The notes: generated by a model from the letters alone, not told the origin. A DNA stretch of 6,916 nucleotides from Fimenecus sp051881415 (GCA_051881415.1 JBJEPV010000165.1:1-6916); one strand, 5' to 3'; shown: positions 1 through 5,931, counted from the stretch's first letter. Made by a program: numbers and translations.

Positions 1-196
1 AGCCCAAAAGATAGTCCGCTGAAATATTAAAATAGCGGCAAATCGCCGTAATGTCACGAAGCGAAGGCTCAGATGCCCCCGTTTCCAAAAACGAAATCTT
101 GCGCTGTGTAACGCCGATGGCGTTTGCAAGGTCTGTCTGTGTCAGCGGCGGCAGCTTTGCACATCGTAAGTTTTTTAAATTCTTACCGAAAGACAT
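1..196 (-). CDS. XRE-family helix-turn-helix transcriptional regulator (N-terminal part; runs off the left edge)
   Basis: The 65 visible codons are almost entirely an HTH_3/Cro-C1 DNA-binding domain. The protein opens MSFGKNLKNLR. The helix-turn-helix then spans about residues 19-40: TQTDLANAIGVT is the first helix and turn, and QRKISFLETG is the recognition helix followed by the usual E-x-G. The S-x-P-S-L-x-x-[IL] stretch and ISADYLLG close the fold. The family binds short inverted repeats and often represses its own promoter. The ATG at 194-196 is chosen because AGGGGAG lies a few bases upstream and the HTH begins directly after it. The gene is transcribed away from the GDPD-like gene and has its own promoter. 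Whatever follows the DNA-binding domain (nothing more, a sensor domain or a peptidase) lies outside the window, so its signal is unknown. The family call is secure; the target genes are not known. Confidence 0.93.
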   Translation of the reverse strand, partial: MSFGKNLKNLRCAKLPPLTQTDLANAIGVTQRKISFLETGASEPSLRDITAICRYFNISADYLLG

Positions 197-203
197 TGCA
201 AAA

Positions 204-211
204 CTCCCCTT
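204..211 (-). promoter_or_regulatory. Ribosome-binding site of the XRE regulator
   Basis: Read on the minus strand this is AAGGGGAG, ending seven bases before the ATG at 194-196. It fixes that ATG as the start of the regulator. Confidence 0.8.
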
Positions 212-216
212 TGAAA

Positions 217-241
217 CGACAAAATCCGAACAACTTTGTCG
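217..241. promoter_or_regulatory. Inverted repeat, possible operator of the XRE regulator
   Basis: CGACAAA at 217-223 and TTTGTCG at 235-241 are perfect inverted arms of seven bases separated by eleven. A third, imperfect half-site (CGAACAA, 227-233) lies between them. The repeat sits between the -10 box (253-258) and the ribosome site of the XRE gene, where a repressor could block its own transcription. Position and symmetry are seen directly; autoregulation is inferred from the habits of the family. Confidence 0.4.
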
Positions 242-252
242 AAGTGGCTACT

Positions 253-282
253 ATTGTAACACAAAAAAAGCCCGACTATCAA
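253..282 (-). promoter_or_regulatory. Sigma-A-type promoter of the XRE regulator
   Basis: On the minus strand, TTGATA (277-282) and TACAAT (253-258) are separated by 18 bases. Both are one base from consensus. The start point would fall near 246, giving a leader of about 50 bases that carries the inverted repeat at 217-241. Confidence 0.7.
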
Positions 283-395
283 GCCCCAAAAAATTCACAA
301 AAGTAAAATTTTAACTATAATTTTTGTGCAAAATGAGATTTATACCATATTTGGTGTTTTTGAATCGGAATTCGCCGAAAAAACACTATTATCTA

Positions 396-424
396 TTGTA
401 AAATGCAGGCAACTTTGGTATACT
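396..424 (+). promoter_or_regulatory. Sigma-A-type promoter of the GDPD-like gene
   Basis: TTGTAA (396-401) and TATACT (419-424) are spaced by 17 bases, about 40 bases upstream of the ATG at 463. An in-frame ATG at 403 lies inside this promoter and could not be on the transcript, which supports the start at 463. The stretch 283-395 between this promoter and that of the XRE gene is AT-rich and holds only a weak seven-base inverted repeat (CACAAAA 296-302, TTTTGTG 322-328). I see no gene in it. Confidence 0.65.
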
Positions 425-462
425 TCTTATATAGAACGGCATTCGCAAAAGGGAGGATATTT

Positions 463-1776
463 ATGAAACGCATTTGGATTCGTAAGGCGGTCTGCCTTTT
501 GGCGGTACTTACGGTAATTTGCAGTGTATTTGTCCCCGCATCGGCTGAGGACACGGCGGTTTCCGCGGCATACACGGCGCTGAAAAATCCGGCAGGGGAG
601 TTGATTGCCGTCTCAAAATACGGCGACACCGAAAATTTCCCCGAGCAGTCCTTGGAGGGCTTGCTTGCCGCCGCCGAGGCGGGCGCGGATATGGTGTATG
701 TCACCGTGCGCAAAACCGCAGACGGGTATTTGGTATTGATGGCAGATGAAAATTTGTCGAGAATGTGTGTGGACGCTTTGGGCAATGTGGCCGATAAAGC
801 GGTGACTGATGTCGGCTACCACGAGCTGTCCGAATACCATTTGCGCAACAGCACGGGCAGTCTGCATGAAAAAATTACGGCATATACCGTGCCGACGCTC
901 GTCGATGCCGCAAAAGCGCTTGCCGGCAAAGCGTTGCTGTTGGTGGCGGGCGGCTGGGCATTCCGCGACGAAATCTATGATGCTTTGAGCGCGGAAAATC
1001 TTTTGAACAGCGTTGTGTTGCTCGCGGACGGCGACAAAAAGGAAGTCAAAAATTGGATTTCCGAAAAACCGACAATGCCGTTGGTGCTTTCCGCTTACCA
1101 CGGGAATGTGGTTTTCAGCGCCAAGTCCGTGGCGTCAAAAACGTTAAGCGGCGGCGCGGTGGGCACACTGCTTTCCTCCTCGAACCCCTACGGCGTGGTG
1201 TACGGCAATTCCGTTTTAAAAGAATTCACAGGTAAGGGCAGGGCCGCGATTGATATGACCGACCCGGCACTTTGCGGCAAGCGCGAGGATAATGCCATCG
1301 GTTGGAACGATGTGACCGCGCGCGGATACAGCATCATTATCACCGACAATATTACAGAACTTTGCGAATACCGTGCGCGCGTAATTCAGCAAAAGGAACG
1401 GCTGTCTGCCGCATTGGAAGCGGCGCAGGCGGTGGATGTCACGCTTTGCAGTACGCAGTCGGCAAATGCGTTAAAGGACGCGATTGCGGCAGGCAAGGCG
1501 GCACTTGCGTCACCCGCTTCCGAAAACAGCCTGATGCAGGCAAATTACAGTTTGCGCACAGCCGTAGAGGGATTGACCAATCAAACCGCAGACGGGGAAA
1601 AAAGCGCCACGGTGACGCCGGGCAAGGTGATTGCCGTCATTTTGGTGGTTGCGGCGCTCATTCTTTTGGAAATTGTTTTGGAAACCGCGCGCCGTAAAAA
1701 GAATAAAAAGCGCAAACAACAGCGCGCGCGGCGTGCCGAACGCGAGACAGACCGTCAAAACGGGTCAAATCCGTAA
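463..1776 (+). CDS. Membrane-anchored extracellular GDPD-like protein lacking catalytic residues, with FIVAR-like domain
   Basis: The protein has 437 residues. A signal peptide ends near ASA at 26-28. Residues 46-303 follow the glycerophosphodiester phosphodiesterase pattern: A-V-S-K-Y-G where the family has HRG, FPEQS for PENT, AGADMVYVTVRKTADGYLVLM for GAD-x-[IV]-E-x-D-V-x-x-T-x-DG, ADENLSR for HDxxLxR, VPTL (143-146), and a final GYSIIITDN. Both histidines (now K52 and A94) and the metal-binding E-x-D (now Y79 and T81) are replaced, so phosphodiesterase activity is unlikely; this is inferred. Residues 304-375 form two alanine-rich helices resembling a FIVAR module. A membrane helix (389-407) and an Arg/Lys-rich tail (410-431) anchor it with the main domains outside the cell. 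GGGAGG at 451-456 precedes the chosen ATG. The MFS gene follows 71 bases later with its own promoter, but no terminator is visible between them, so read-through is possible. Binding of surface glycerophosphodiesters or teichoic acid is only a guess. Confidence 0.82.
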   Translation: MKRIWIRKAVCLLAVLTVICSVFVPASAEDTAVSAAYTALKNPAGELIAVSKYGDTENFPEQSLEGLLAAAEAGADMVYVTVRKTADGYLVLMADENLSRMCVDALGNVADKAVTDVGYHELSEYHLRNSTGSLHEKITAYTVPTLVDAAKALAGKALLLVAGGWAFRDEIYDALSAENLLNSVVLLADGDKKEVKNWISEKPTMPLVLSAYHGNVVFSAKSVASKTLSGGAVGTLLSSSNPYGVVYGNSVLKEFTGKGRAAIDMTDPALCGKREDNAIGWNDVTARGYSIIITDNITELCEYRARVIQQKERLSAALEAAQAVDVTLCSTQSANALKDAIAAGKAALASPASENSLMQANYSLRTAVEGLTNQTADGEKSATVTPGKVIAVILVVAALILLEIVLETARRKKNKKRKQQRARRAERETDRQNGSNP

Positions 1777-1786
1777 AAATTGTTTA

Positions 1787-1815
1787 TTGCAATCCCTTTT
1801 TGTTTCTGCTATGAT
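1787..1815 (+). promoter_or_regulatory. Extended -10 promoter of the MFS gene
   Basis: TTGCAA (1787-1792) and TATGAT (1810-1815) have a 17-base spacer, and TGC directly before the -10 gives the extended TGn element. The promoter begins ten bases after the stop of the preceding gene. The MFS gene can therefore be expressed independently, with a leader of about 25 bases. Confidence 0.75.
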
Positions 1816-1831
1816 GAGTATGTAAAAATAT

Positions 1832-1850
1832 AAAGGAGAGTGGTTTCTTG
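1832..1850 (+). promoter_or_regulatory. Ribosome-binding site and TTG start of the MFS gene
   Basis: AAAGGAG at 1832-1838 lies nine bases before a TTG at 1848-1850. The next in-frame ATG is nine codons in (residue 9) and lacks a comparable site, so TTG is the probable start. Confidence 0.75.
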
Positions 1851-3332
1851 GAAAAGCAAGCAAAATCCGCAATGAAACTGAATTACGGCAAAACCATATT
1901 GACCGGATTCGGGTTTCTTGCAACCTCTATCGCATGGGCGATTTATGACCCGTATATTACAAAAATCCTCAACCATTTGTTAAATTCGTCTGCCGCCATT
2001 ACCGGGTGGAGCGCCGCATTGGTGGAGCGTTTCCCGACCTTGGTTCGCTTTGCCGAGGCGCAGGGCGAGTCCGTCACGCTGGAAGGCGGCGGCTTTACGC
2101 TGGTGCCGTTGTTCCTCGGTATTATTATGACCTTTGACAATATTTTCGGCGTGATTTTCCAGCCGACTTTCGGCAAGCTGTCGGACAACTGCCATTCCAA
2201 ACTCGGCAAACGCCGTCCGTTTATCGTTTTCGGCGCGCCGATTTCCGCGGTACTGTTCTTCTTAATCCCGATTGCCGCGGTGTATGTGGGCTCCCTGCCG
2301 CTTACGATGTGCTTCATTATTTTGTTCGTATTTGTGATGTCCTTGTGGCGTGCCCCCGTCGTTGCCTTAATGCCCGACTTGACACCGCCGGAACTTCGCT
2401 CCGAAGGCAACGCCGTCATCAATTTGATGGGCGGTCTCGGTGGGTTAATCGGTATGGTTGCGGGCACGATTGTCACCGCGATTTACAAAGCGCGTGGCGT
2501 AGCGATTACCGCCGACAACGAGGAACGGATTTATCCGTATGTATTCTTAATCGGCGCGGTTGTCATGATTATCGGGATGCTTGTGTTGCTGTTCTTCGTA
2601 AAAGAGCAGGATTCACGCATCGAAGTGAAAGCACAGCGCAACCAAGCGTCGCAGGAGAAAAGCGATAAAGCGGCGGCAAAAGCGCGCAAAAAAGCAGAGC
2701 GTGCGGCGGCAAAGGCGGCGCTTTCCAAAGGCGAGCGCAAGAGCTTGATTTTTATGCTGATGGGCTTGTTTTTCCTGTTCTGCGGCACCAACGCCATTCA
2801 AACCTATTTCTCGTTGTTTGCGGCGGAAATTCTCGGTAAGACCACTTCCGAAGCCACCATTATGATGGCGGTATTTGCGATTTGTTCTGCGATTGCCGCT
2901 TTGCCCGCAGGCAAATGCGGTAAAAAATTCGGCAGAAAGAAAACCATTCTTGCAGGGCTTGTGGTCTTTATGGTTGTGTTCGCGTTGTATGTGGTAACCA
3001 GAAGTTTTGCGTTGATTTGGGTCGCGCTTGTTCTCGGCGGTGCGGCGAATATGTTCATCACCGTCAATACACTTCCGCTTGTGTTGGAAATCGGCGGGCT
3101 TGACAAGGTCGGCACATTCACCGGGTATTATTATACCGCAACCTTTTCCGCGCAAATTGCTTCTCCGATTTTGTACGGCGTGATTCGTATGCTGTCCGGT
3201 ACATATATGTCGCTGTTCTGGTATGCGCCTGTTGTCTTTGTATTAGCCATTCTCTGCATTTTGGTTGTCAAACACGGCGAGGCGATTCCGCAGGCTGTGA
3301 TTGATAAGATTGAAGAAGAAAACGCAGACTGA
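1848..3332 (+). CDS. MFS transporter of the sucrose/GPH (SLC45-like) type
   Basis: The 494 residues have the hydrophobic pattern of a 12-helix major facilitator. The N-terminal half carries D97, then FQPTFGKLSD (104-113) and KLGKRRPF (118-125). These form the loop 2-3 motif of the form D-x-x-x-x-x-x-QPxxGxxSD...GRRRPF that is typical of plant and bacterial sucrose:proton symporters and the GPH cation-symporter group. DLTPPELRSEGNAV (177-190) is the corresponding helix 4-5 loop. The second half repeats the loop motif as GKKFGRKKT (358-366). A charged cytoplasmic loop at about 252-299, rich in Lys and Ala, joins the two six-helix halves. An extra loop of about 40 residues lies between the first two hydrophobic segments (45-83). 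Import of a disaccharide or glycoside with protons or sodium is the family norm; the substrate cannot be read from sequence, and no glycosidase gene is adjacent to narrow it. It follows the GDPD-like gene on the same strand and ends at a strong terminator. Confidence 0.88.
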   Translation: MEKQAKSAMKLNYGKTILTGFGFLATSIAWAIYDPYITKILNHLLNSSAAITGWSAALVERFPTLVRFAEAQGESVTLEGGGFTLVPLFLGIIMTFDNIFGVIFQPTFGKLSDNCHSKLGKRRPFIVFGAPISAVLFFLIPIAAVYVGSLPLTMCFIILFVFVMSLWRAPVVALMPDLTPPELRSEGNAVINLMGGLGGLIGMVAGTIVTAIYKARGVAITADNEERIYPYVFLIGAVVMIIGMLVLLFFVKEQDSRIEVKAQRNQASQEKSDKAAAKARKKAERAAAKAALSKGERKSLIFMLMGLFFLFCGTNAIQTYFSLFAAEILGKTTSEATIMMAVFAICSAIAALPAGKCGKKFGRKKTILAGLVVFMVVFALYVVTRSFALIWVALVLGGAANMFITVNTLPLVLEIGGLDKVGTFTGYYYTATFSAQIASPILYGVIRMLSGTYMSLFWYAPVVFVLAILCILVVKHGEAIPQAVIDKIEEENAD

Positions 3333-3345
3333 TACCTGTTTAGAC

Positions 3346-3385
3346 AAAAGCACCCGTAATGCTTGTGCATTGCGGGTGCTTTTTT
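3346..3385. terminator. Bidirectional rho-independent terminator between MFS and ECF S-component genes
   Basis: AGCACCCGTAATGC (3349-3362) pairs with GCATTGCGGGTGCT (3367-3380) over 14 base pairs including one G-T wobble. The loop is TTGT, and A/T pairs extend the stem on the outside. Six Ts follow on the plus strand and four on the minus strand. It lies between two convergent genes and can serve both. Confidence 0.92.
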
Positions 3386-3400
3386 ATGCCTGTTTTCTGT

Positions 3401-4036
3401 TTATTTTACTTTGCGCAGCGCAACCGCTACGCCCTTGCCGACCGCCGAACCGAGAACAGCGCAAACTGCCAATTCAATCGGTGCATTTAAGCCCGCCGCA
3501 ATGGCAATCACGGTTTTGAGTACCGTATCTACGCCGCCGAGGGCAGCCGCCTGTTCCGGCGTAAAGGTAACGCCCCAAAACAGCAGGGCAAGTGCGCCCA
3601 AAAAGAACAGCGTGTTAAACAGCGAACCGGTAATACCGGCAACCAAGTAGCTCCAACTGCCTTTTTTGTCGTGCGGTAAACAAACTTTAAATAAAAGCCC
3701 GCAGAATAGGCCCGCCAAAATACGGGTGACCACACAGACCAAAAAGGTACGCGGAATGCTGACAGATACGAGAATGGCGCCTAAGGGACTGCCCATAAAG
3801 CATTGCACAAAACTCGTAATGCCGAAGACACCGCCCAGCAACGCACCGACAGCAGGACCGCAGGTAACTGCACCGATGATGACAGGCACCATAATCAGTG
3901 TCAGTTCCAAAGGGCCGACGCGTAAGTAGCCGAGTGGGGTGAGCGCCATGACCACGACGATTGCCGCAAGCATGGCGGTTTCGACGAGCAGGACGGTTTT
4001 TTGCCTGCGCGTCTTTTGGGTGTTTGCGTTTGACAT
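3401..4036 (-). CDS. panT: ECF transporter S component, probable pantothenate-binding PanT
   Basis: This 211-residue membrane protein has about six hydrophobic helices and the pattern of the ECF_trnsprt family (PF12822): LGYLRVGPLELTLIMVPVII (35-54), then GP-x-VGALLG-GVFGITSF (60-76), RILAGLFCGL (105-114), an N at 141 in a loop-helix junction, and N-A-P-I-E (184-188). A21 and A25 give the A-x-x-x-A spacing in helix 1 that S components use to contact EcfT. S components bind a vitamin and need a shared EcfA-EcfA'-EcfT module, which is not encoded here. Specificity for pantothenate is inferred from coaX, which lies immediately upstream on the same strand with 78 bases between them; from the sequence alone another vitamin or precursor is possible. 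AAGGAGGAAT at 4041-4050 sets the start. I see no convincing promoter in the gap, so the gene is probably co-transcribed with coaX. Confidence 0.82.
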   Translation of the reverse strand: MSNANTQKTRRQKTVLLVETAMLAAIVVVMALTPLGYLRVGPLELTLIMVPVIIGAVTCGPAVGALLGGVFGITSFVQCFMGSPLGAILVSVSIPRTFLVCVVTRILAGLFCGLLFKVCLPHDKKGSWSYLVAGITGSLFNTLFFLGALALLFWGVTFTPEQAAALGGVDTVLKTVIAIAAGLNAPIELAVCAVLGSAVGKGVAVALRKVK

Positions 4037-4040
4037 TTAT

Positions 4041-4050
4041 ATTCCTCCTT
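4041..4050 (-). promoter_or_regulatory. Ribosome-binding site of the ECF S-component gene
   Basis: On the minus strand this reads AAGGAGGAAT, a near-perfect anti-16S match a few bases before the ATG at 4034-4036. Confidence 0.85.
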
Positions 4051-4055
4051 GCTGC

Positions 4056-4083
4056 TGCTCTTTGCAATCGTAGCAAAGATGCA
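4056..4083 (-). other. Hairpin in the coaX - S-component intergenic RNA
   Basis: On the minus strand, TCTTTGC and GCAAAGA pair around a seven-base loop, and TGC/GCA extends the stem past one bulged A to ten pairs. No run of Ts follows, so it is not a standard terminator. It ends about five bases before the ribosome site of the S-component gene. A role in RNA processing or translation is only a possibility. Confidence 0.4.
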
Positions 4084-4114
4084 ACGCAAAATTTGGCGAA
4101 ATGAAATGCGTGTA

Positions 4115-4876
4115 TTATTGATTTTTGTCGTAGATTTTCTTCAAGCCCTTCAACACCAAATCCCCGTCATAGGTGATTTCGTGGCTGCAAACCGGGGTAA
4201 TAAAAGCGGAAAGTCCGCCGGTCGATAAAATGGTTTTCGGCGCGCCCAATTCTGCAGCGAAGCGGTCTAACAGCCCGTCTATCATCGCCGCCGTGCCCAA
4301 AATCACACCGCTTTGCATACTTTCAATGGAGTTTGTGCCGCACGCCTTTTTCGGCGGCTCCAAACTGATTGTCGGCAGTAAAGAACTTGTGTCGGTGAGC
4401 GCTTGCAAAGAAATGGCAACGCCGGGTGCAATCATACAGCCGCGAAAGCCCTTTTCATCAATCGCGTAAATCTTAGTCGCCGTGCCGAGGTCGACCACAA
4501 ACGCGGGCAAGGGGTAGTCCGCCGAAGCCCCAACCGCACCTGCCGCAAGGTCTGCACCCAACTGCGCCGGATTGTCAATCAAAATATTTAAGCCGGTTTT
4601 CACGCCCGGGGAAAGCACCAAAACCTTTTTGGCGGTCAACCGTTCAATCGCGTGCTTTACAGAGGAAGTGATTTCAGGCACAACAGAACTGATGATGGTT
4701 CCGGCAATCTCTTTCGGCTCCGCATTGTGCATTTGAAACAACTGAAAAAACGATGCCGCAAATTGGTCTTCGGTTTTTTGCCGTTCTGTCGCCAGCCGTA
4801 CACCCATCTGCAACATATCGCCTTGAAACAGGCCGAGATTGATGTTGGTATTCCCAATGTCAATCGTTAAAACCAT
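4115..4876 (-). CDS. coaX: Type III pantothenate kinase
   Basis: CoaX phosphorylates pantothenate with ATP, the first step of coenzyme A synthesis, in the cytosol. The 253-residue length is normal. ASKHA-fold motifs are in order: DIGNTN (6-11, phosphate loop), LGAD with the catalytic-position D109, DLGTATK (129-135), IAPGV-x-x-S-x-x-AL (149-160) followed by LP, a G-T-N-S-x-x-x-MQSG segment (180-190), STGG (218-221) and a final GDLVLKGL. Most relatives have GADR where this has GADL; I do not expect this to abolish activity. Type III kinases are known to resist feedback by CoA and to need a monovalent cation. An in-frame ATG at 4946-4948 exists, but the ATG at 4874-4876 is chosen: AGGGAGG sits seven bases before it, the DIGNTN motif must be near the N terminus, and the promoter at 4907-4935 lies inside the extension. 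The ECF S-component gene follows on the same strand, pairing uptake with trapping by phosphorylation. Confidence 0.96.
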   Translation of the reverse strand: MVLTIDIGNTNINLGLFQGDMLQMGVRLATERQKTEDQFAASFFQLFQMHNAEPKEIAGTIISSVVPEITSSVKHAIERLTAKKVLVLSPGVKTGLNILIDNPAQLGADLAAGAVGASADYPLPAFVVDLGTATKIYAIDEKGFRGCMIAPGVAISLQALTDTSSLLPTISLEPPKKACGTNSIESMQSGVILGTAAMIDGLLDRFAAELGAPKTILSTGGLSAFITPVCSHEITYDGDLVLKGLKKIYDKNQ

Positions 4877-4883
4877 AGAATAA

Positions 4884-4890
4884 CCTCCCT
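4884..4890 (-). promoter_or_regulatory. Ribosome-binding site of coaX
   Basis: AGGGAGG on the minus strand, seven bases before the ATG. It decides the start against the longer in-frame option. Confidence 0.85.
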
Positions 4891-4906
4891 TGCAAAGTTG
4901 CGCCTT

Positions 4907-4935
4907 ATTGTAGCACACACAAGCAAAAAAAACAA
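4907..4935 (-). promoter_or_regulatory. Promoter of coaX (and probably the S-component gene)
   Basis: On the minus strand TTGTTT (4930-4935) and TACAAT (4907-4912) are spaced by 17 bases, with TGC before the -10 as an extended element. The start point would fall near 4900, giving a leader of only about 25 bases with no room for a riboswitch. Confidence 0.7.
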
Positions 4936-4947
4936 GTGAAACACACA

Positions 4948-4992
4948 ATAAAAAAACAAAGCGGCTTTGTTTCCAAAGCCGCTTTGTTTTTT
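4948..4992 (-). terminator. Strong rho-independent terminator of the glycine-rich secreted protein gene
   Basis: A perfect 19-base-pair stem (4951-4969 with 4974-4992) has the core CAAAGCGGCTTTG / CAAAGCCGCTTTG. The loop reads GAAA on the minus strand, a GNRA tetraloop. A T run ends the minus-strand transcript. It begins about 20 bases after the TAA at 5013-5015 and insulates coaX from upstream transcription. The plus-strand reading also has a T run, but no plus-strand gene enters it. Confidence 0.92.
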
Positions 4993-5012
4993 ATCAGGAC
5001 TCAGATATGCAA

Positions 5013-5885
5013 TTATTTCTGCTTTTTCTTGGTCAGCACAAGTGCTACACCTGCAACAGCCGCAACTGCCGCAACGGAAAGGATTGCTGTATCGCCGGTC
5101 GGTTCTTTACCTTCGTAAGAATTGGGGTTTGTGGTGGTGCCGTTGCCGCCTTCACCGTTGCCGCCGCCGTTGCCGCCGCCGAACAAACCTGTGATAGCAT
5201 CAACAATCCCGCCGAGGAAACCGCCGATGCCACCGGAATTGGAAGCATCTGTTGTGGTTTCGGCAGCGTCTAACTGTCTGATGATTTCATCGTACACATT
5301 CTGCGGGATTGCGCCCTGTTCATACAGCGAGTCAACCACGGATTTGAGCTGATCAGCCGGAACGCCCATATCTTTCAAGGCTTTAATGACTTCCGTTGCT
5401 GCCTTGGCAACATCTGCATCGTCAATGTCAGGCATAATCGAAGAGGAGGGCTCTTCTGCCGCGTCCAAAGCCGCCATCAGGTTTTGATAGGACTCATAGT
5501 CCATTCTGCCGGTGGCATACATTTCATCAAAAGCCGCTTCAAGTTCTGCTTTGGTGAAGCCTGCATTTAATTCCGCATCCACCACCTGTGCCGCTTCTTC
5601 GGGGGAGAGGTTTTCAAATGTGATTTCTTCTTCACCGGAAGCGCTGGTGGTATCCGTACCGCCGCCGATACCGCCGATGATGTCACCGATGGAACCGATG
5701 ATACCGCCGATGTCAGGCAGTTGCGCGTCGGAAGGCAGGAAGCCGCCGATGATACCTGTAATGGTGTCGATAATCGCGCCGAAGTCCAACCCGCCGGCAG
5801 CCTCTGTGGTGGTTTCTGCAAAGCTCGGTATGCAAAGCGAGAACGCCATGACAAGCGCTAACATAACCGCAAGTACTTTTTTCAT
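5013..5885 (-). CDS. Secreted glycine-rich protein with internal duplication and TGD-type C-terminal anchor; function unknown
   Basis: I do not recognise a named family. The 290 residues start with a clear signal peptide (MKKVLAVMLALVMAFSLCIP, cleaved near FAE at 22-24). A segment with repeated IGG/IIG/GG units follows (31-77). Residues 109-144 and 174-209 are a diverged repeat that aligns without gaps at an offset of 65, with 11 identities in 36; shared positions include G, L, D, Y, G, Y and a closing LDAAE. Both copies look helical. A second Gly-rich stretch (218-248) echoes the first (F-x-G-x-I-x-D-x-ITG-x-x-GG). Residues 263-290 are TGD, a hydrophobic segment and KKKQK, which is the arrangement of a sortase or membrane anchor, but the usual NPxTGD or LPxTG spacing is not intact. 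The repeat, acidic helices and location suggest a surface or wall-associated structural protein; that is inference. Its gene has its own TTGACA promoter and a strong terminator, so it is a single-gene unit. Confidence 0.85.
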   Translation of the reverse strand: MKKVLAVMLALVMAFSLCIPSFAETTTEAAGGLDFGAIIDTITGIIGGFLPSDAQLPDIGGIIGSIGDIIGGIGGGTDTTSASGEEEITFENLSPEEAAQVVDAELNAGFTKAELEAAFDEMYATGRMDYESYQNLMAALDAAEEPSSSIMPDIDDADVAKAATEVIKALKDMGVPADQLKSVVDSLYEQGAIPQNVYDEIIRQLDAAETTTDASNSGGIGGFLGGIVDAITGLFGGGNGGGNGEGGNGTTTNPNSYEGKEPTGDTAILSVAAVAAVAGVALVLTKKKQK

Positions 5886-5892
5886 AAGTAAG

Positions 5893-5899
5893 TCCCTCT
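5893..5899 (-). promoter_or_regulatory. Ribosome-binding site of the glycine-rich protein gene
   Basis: AGAGGGA on the minus strand, seven bases before the ATG at 5883-5885. It is weaker than the other ribosome sites in the window. Confidence 0.6.
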
Positions 5900-5913
5900 T
5901 TTTTTAAAATATT

Positions 5914-5931
5914 TGTGAATACAATTTCACA
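5914..5931. promoter_or_regulatory. Inverted repeat in the leader of the glycine-rich protein gene
   Basis: TGTGAA (5914-5919) and TTCACA (5926-5931) are perfect six-base inverted arms around TACAAT. The repeat lies just inside the predicted transcript (start near 5936). It could be an operator or a small RNA stem. No regulator is identified. Confidence 0.35.

Noticed and set aside
51..314. Open frames on the plus strand opposite the start of the XRE gene
   Set aside because: They lie antisense to a clear HTH coding sequence and across its promoter, with no ribosome site or recognisable domain.
403..462. Upstream in-frame ATG giving a 20-residue N-terminal extension of the GDPD-like protein
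   Set aside because: It lies within the -35/-10 region, has no ribosome site, and would bury the signal peptide; the ATG at 463 has a good ribosome site.
613..1101. Long minus-strand open frame inside the GDPD-like gene
   Set aside because: Its composition is that of a mirror of the real gene, and it has no start signal or domain.
4877..4906. Riboswitch or long regulatory leader upstream of coaX
   Set aside because: The predicted leader is only about 25 bases and holds just the ribosome site.
4877..4948. Longer coaX with 24 extra N-terminal residues
   Set aside because: The extension contains the promoter and ribosome site, and CoaX proteins start directly at the DIGNT motif.
5146..5185. 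Short GCC/CCG-rich tandem units resembling a DNA repeat
   Set aside because: They are explained by the GGG/GGN coding of the glycine-rich protein and are not a separate repeat element.
5122..5352. Proline-rich plus-strand frame opposite the glycine-rich protein
   Set aside because: Proline runs are the reverse complement of glycine codons, so this is a shadow of the minus-strand gene.
5914..5931. TGTGA...TCACA as a CRP site
   Set aside because: The arms are eight bases apart rather than six, and cAMP-CRP control is not expected in this kind of Firmicute; kept only as an unassigned inverted repeat.
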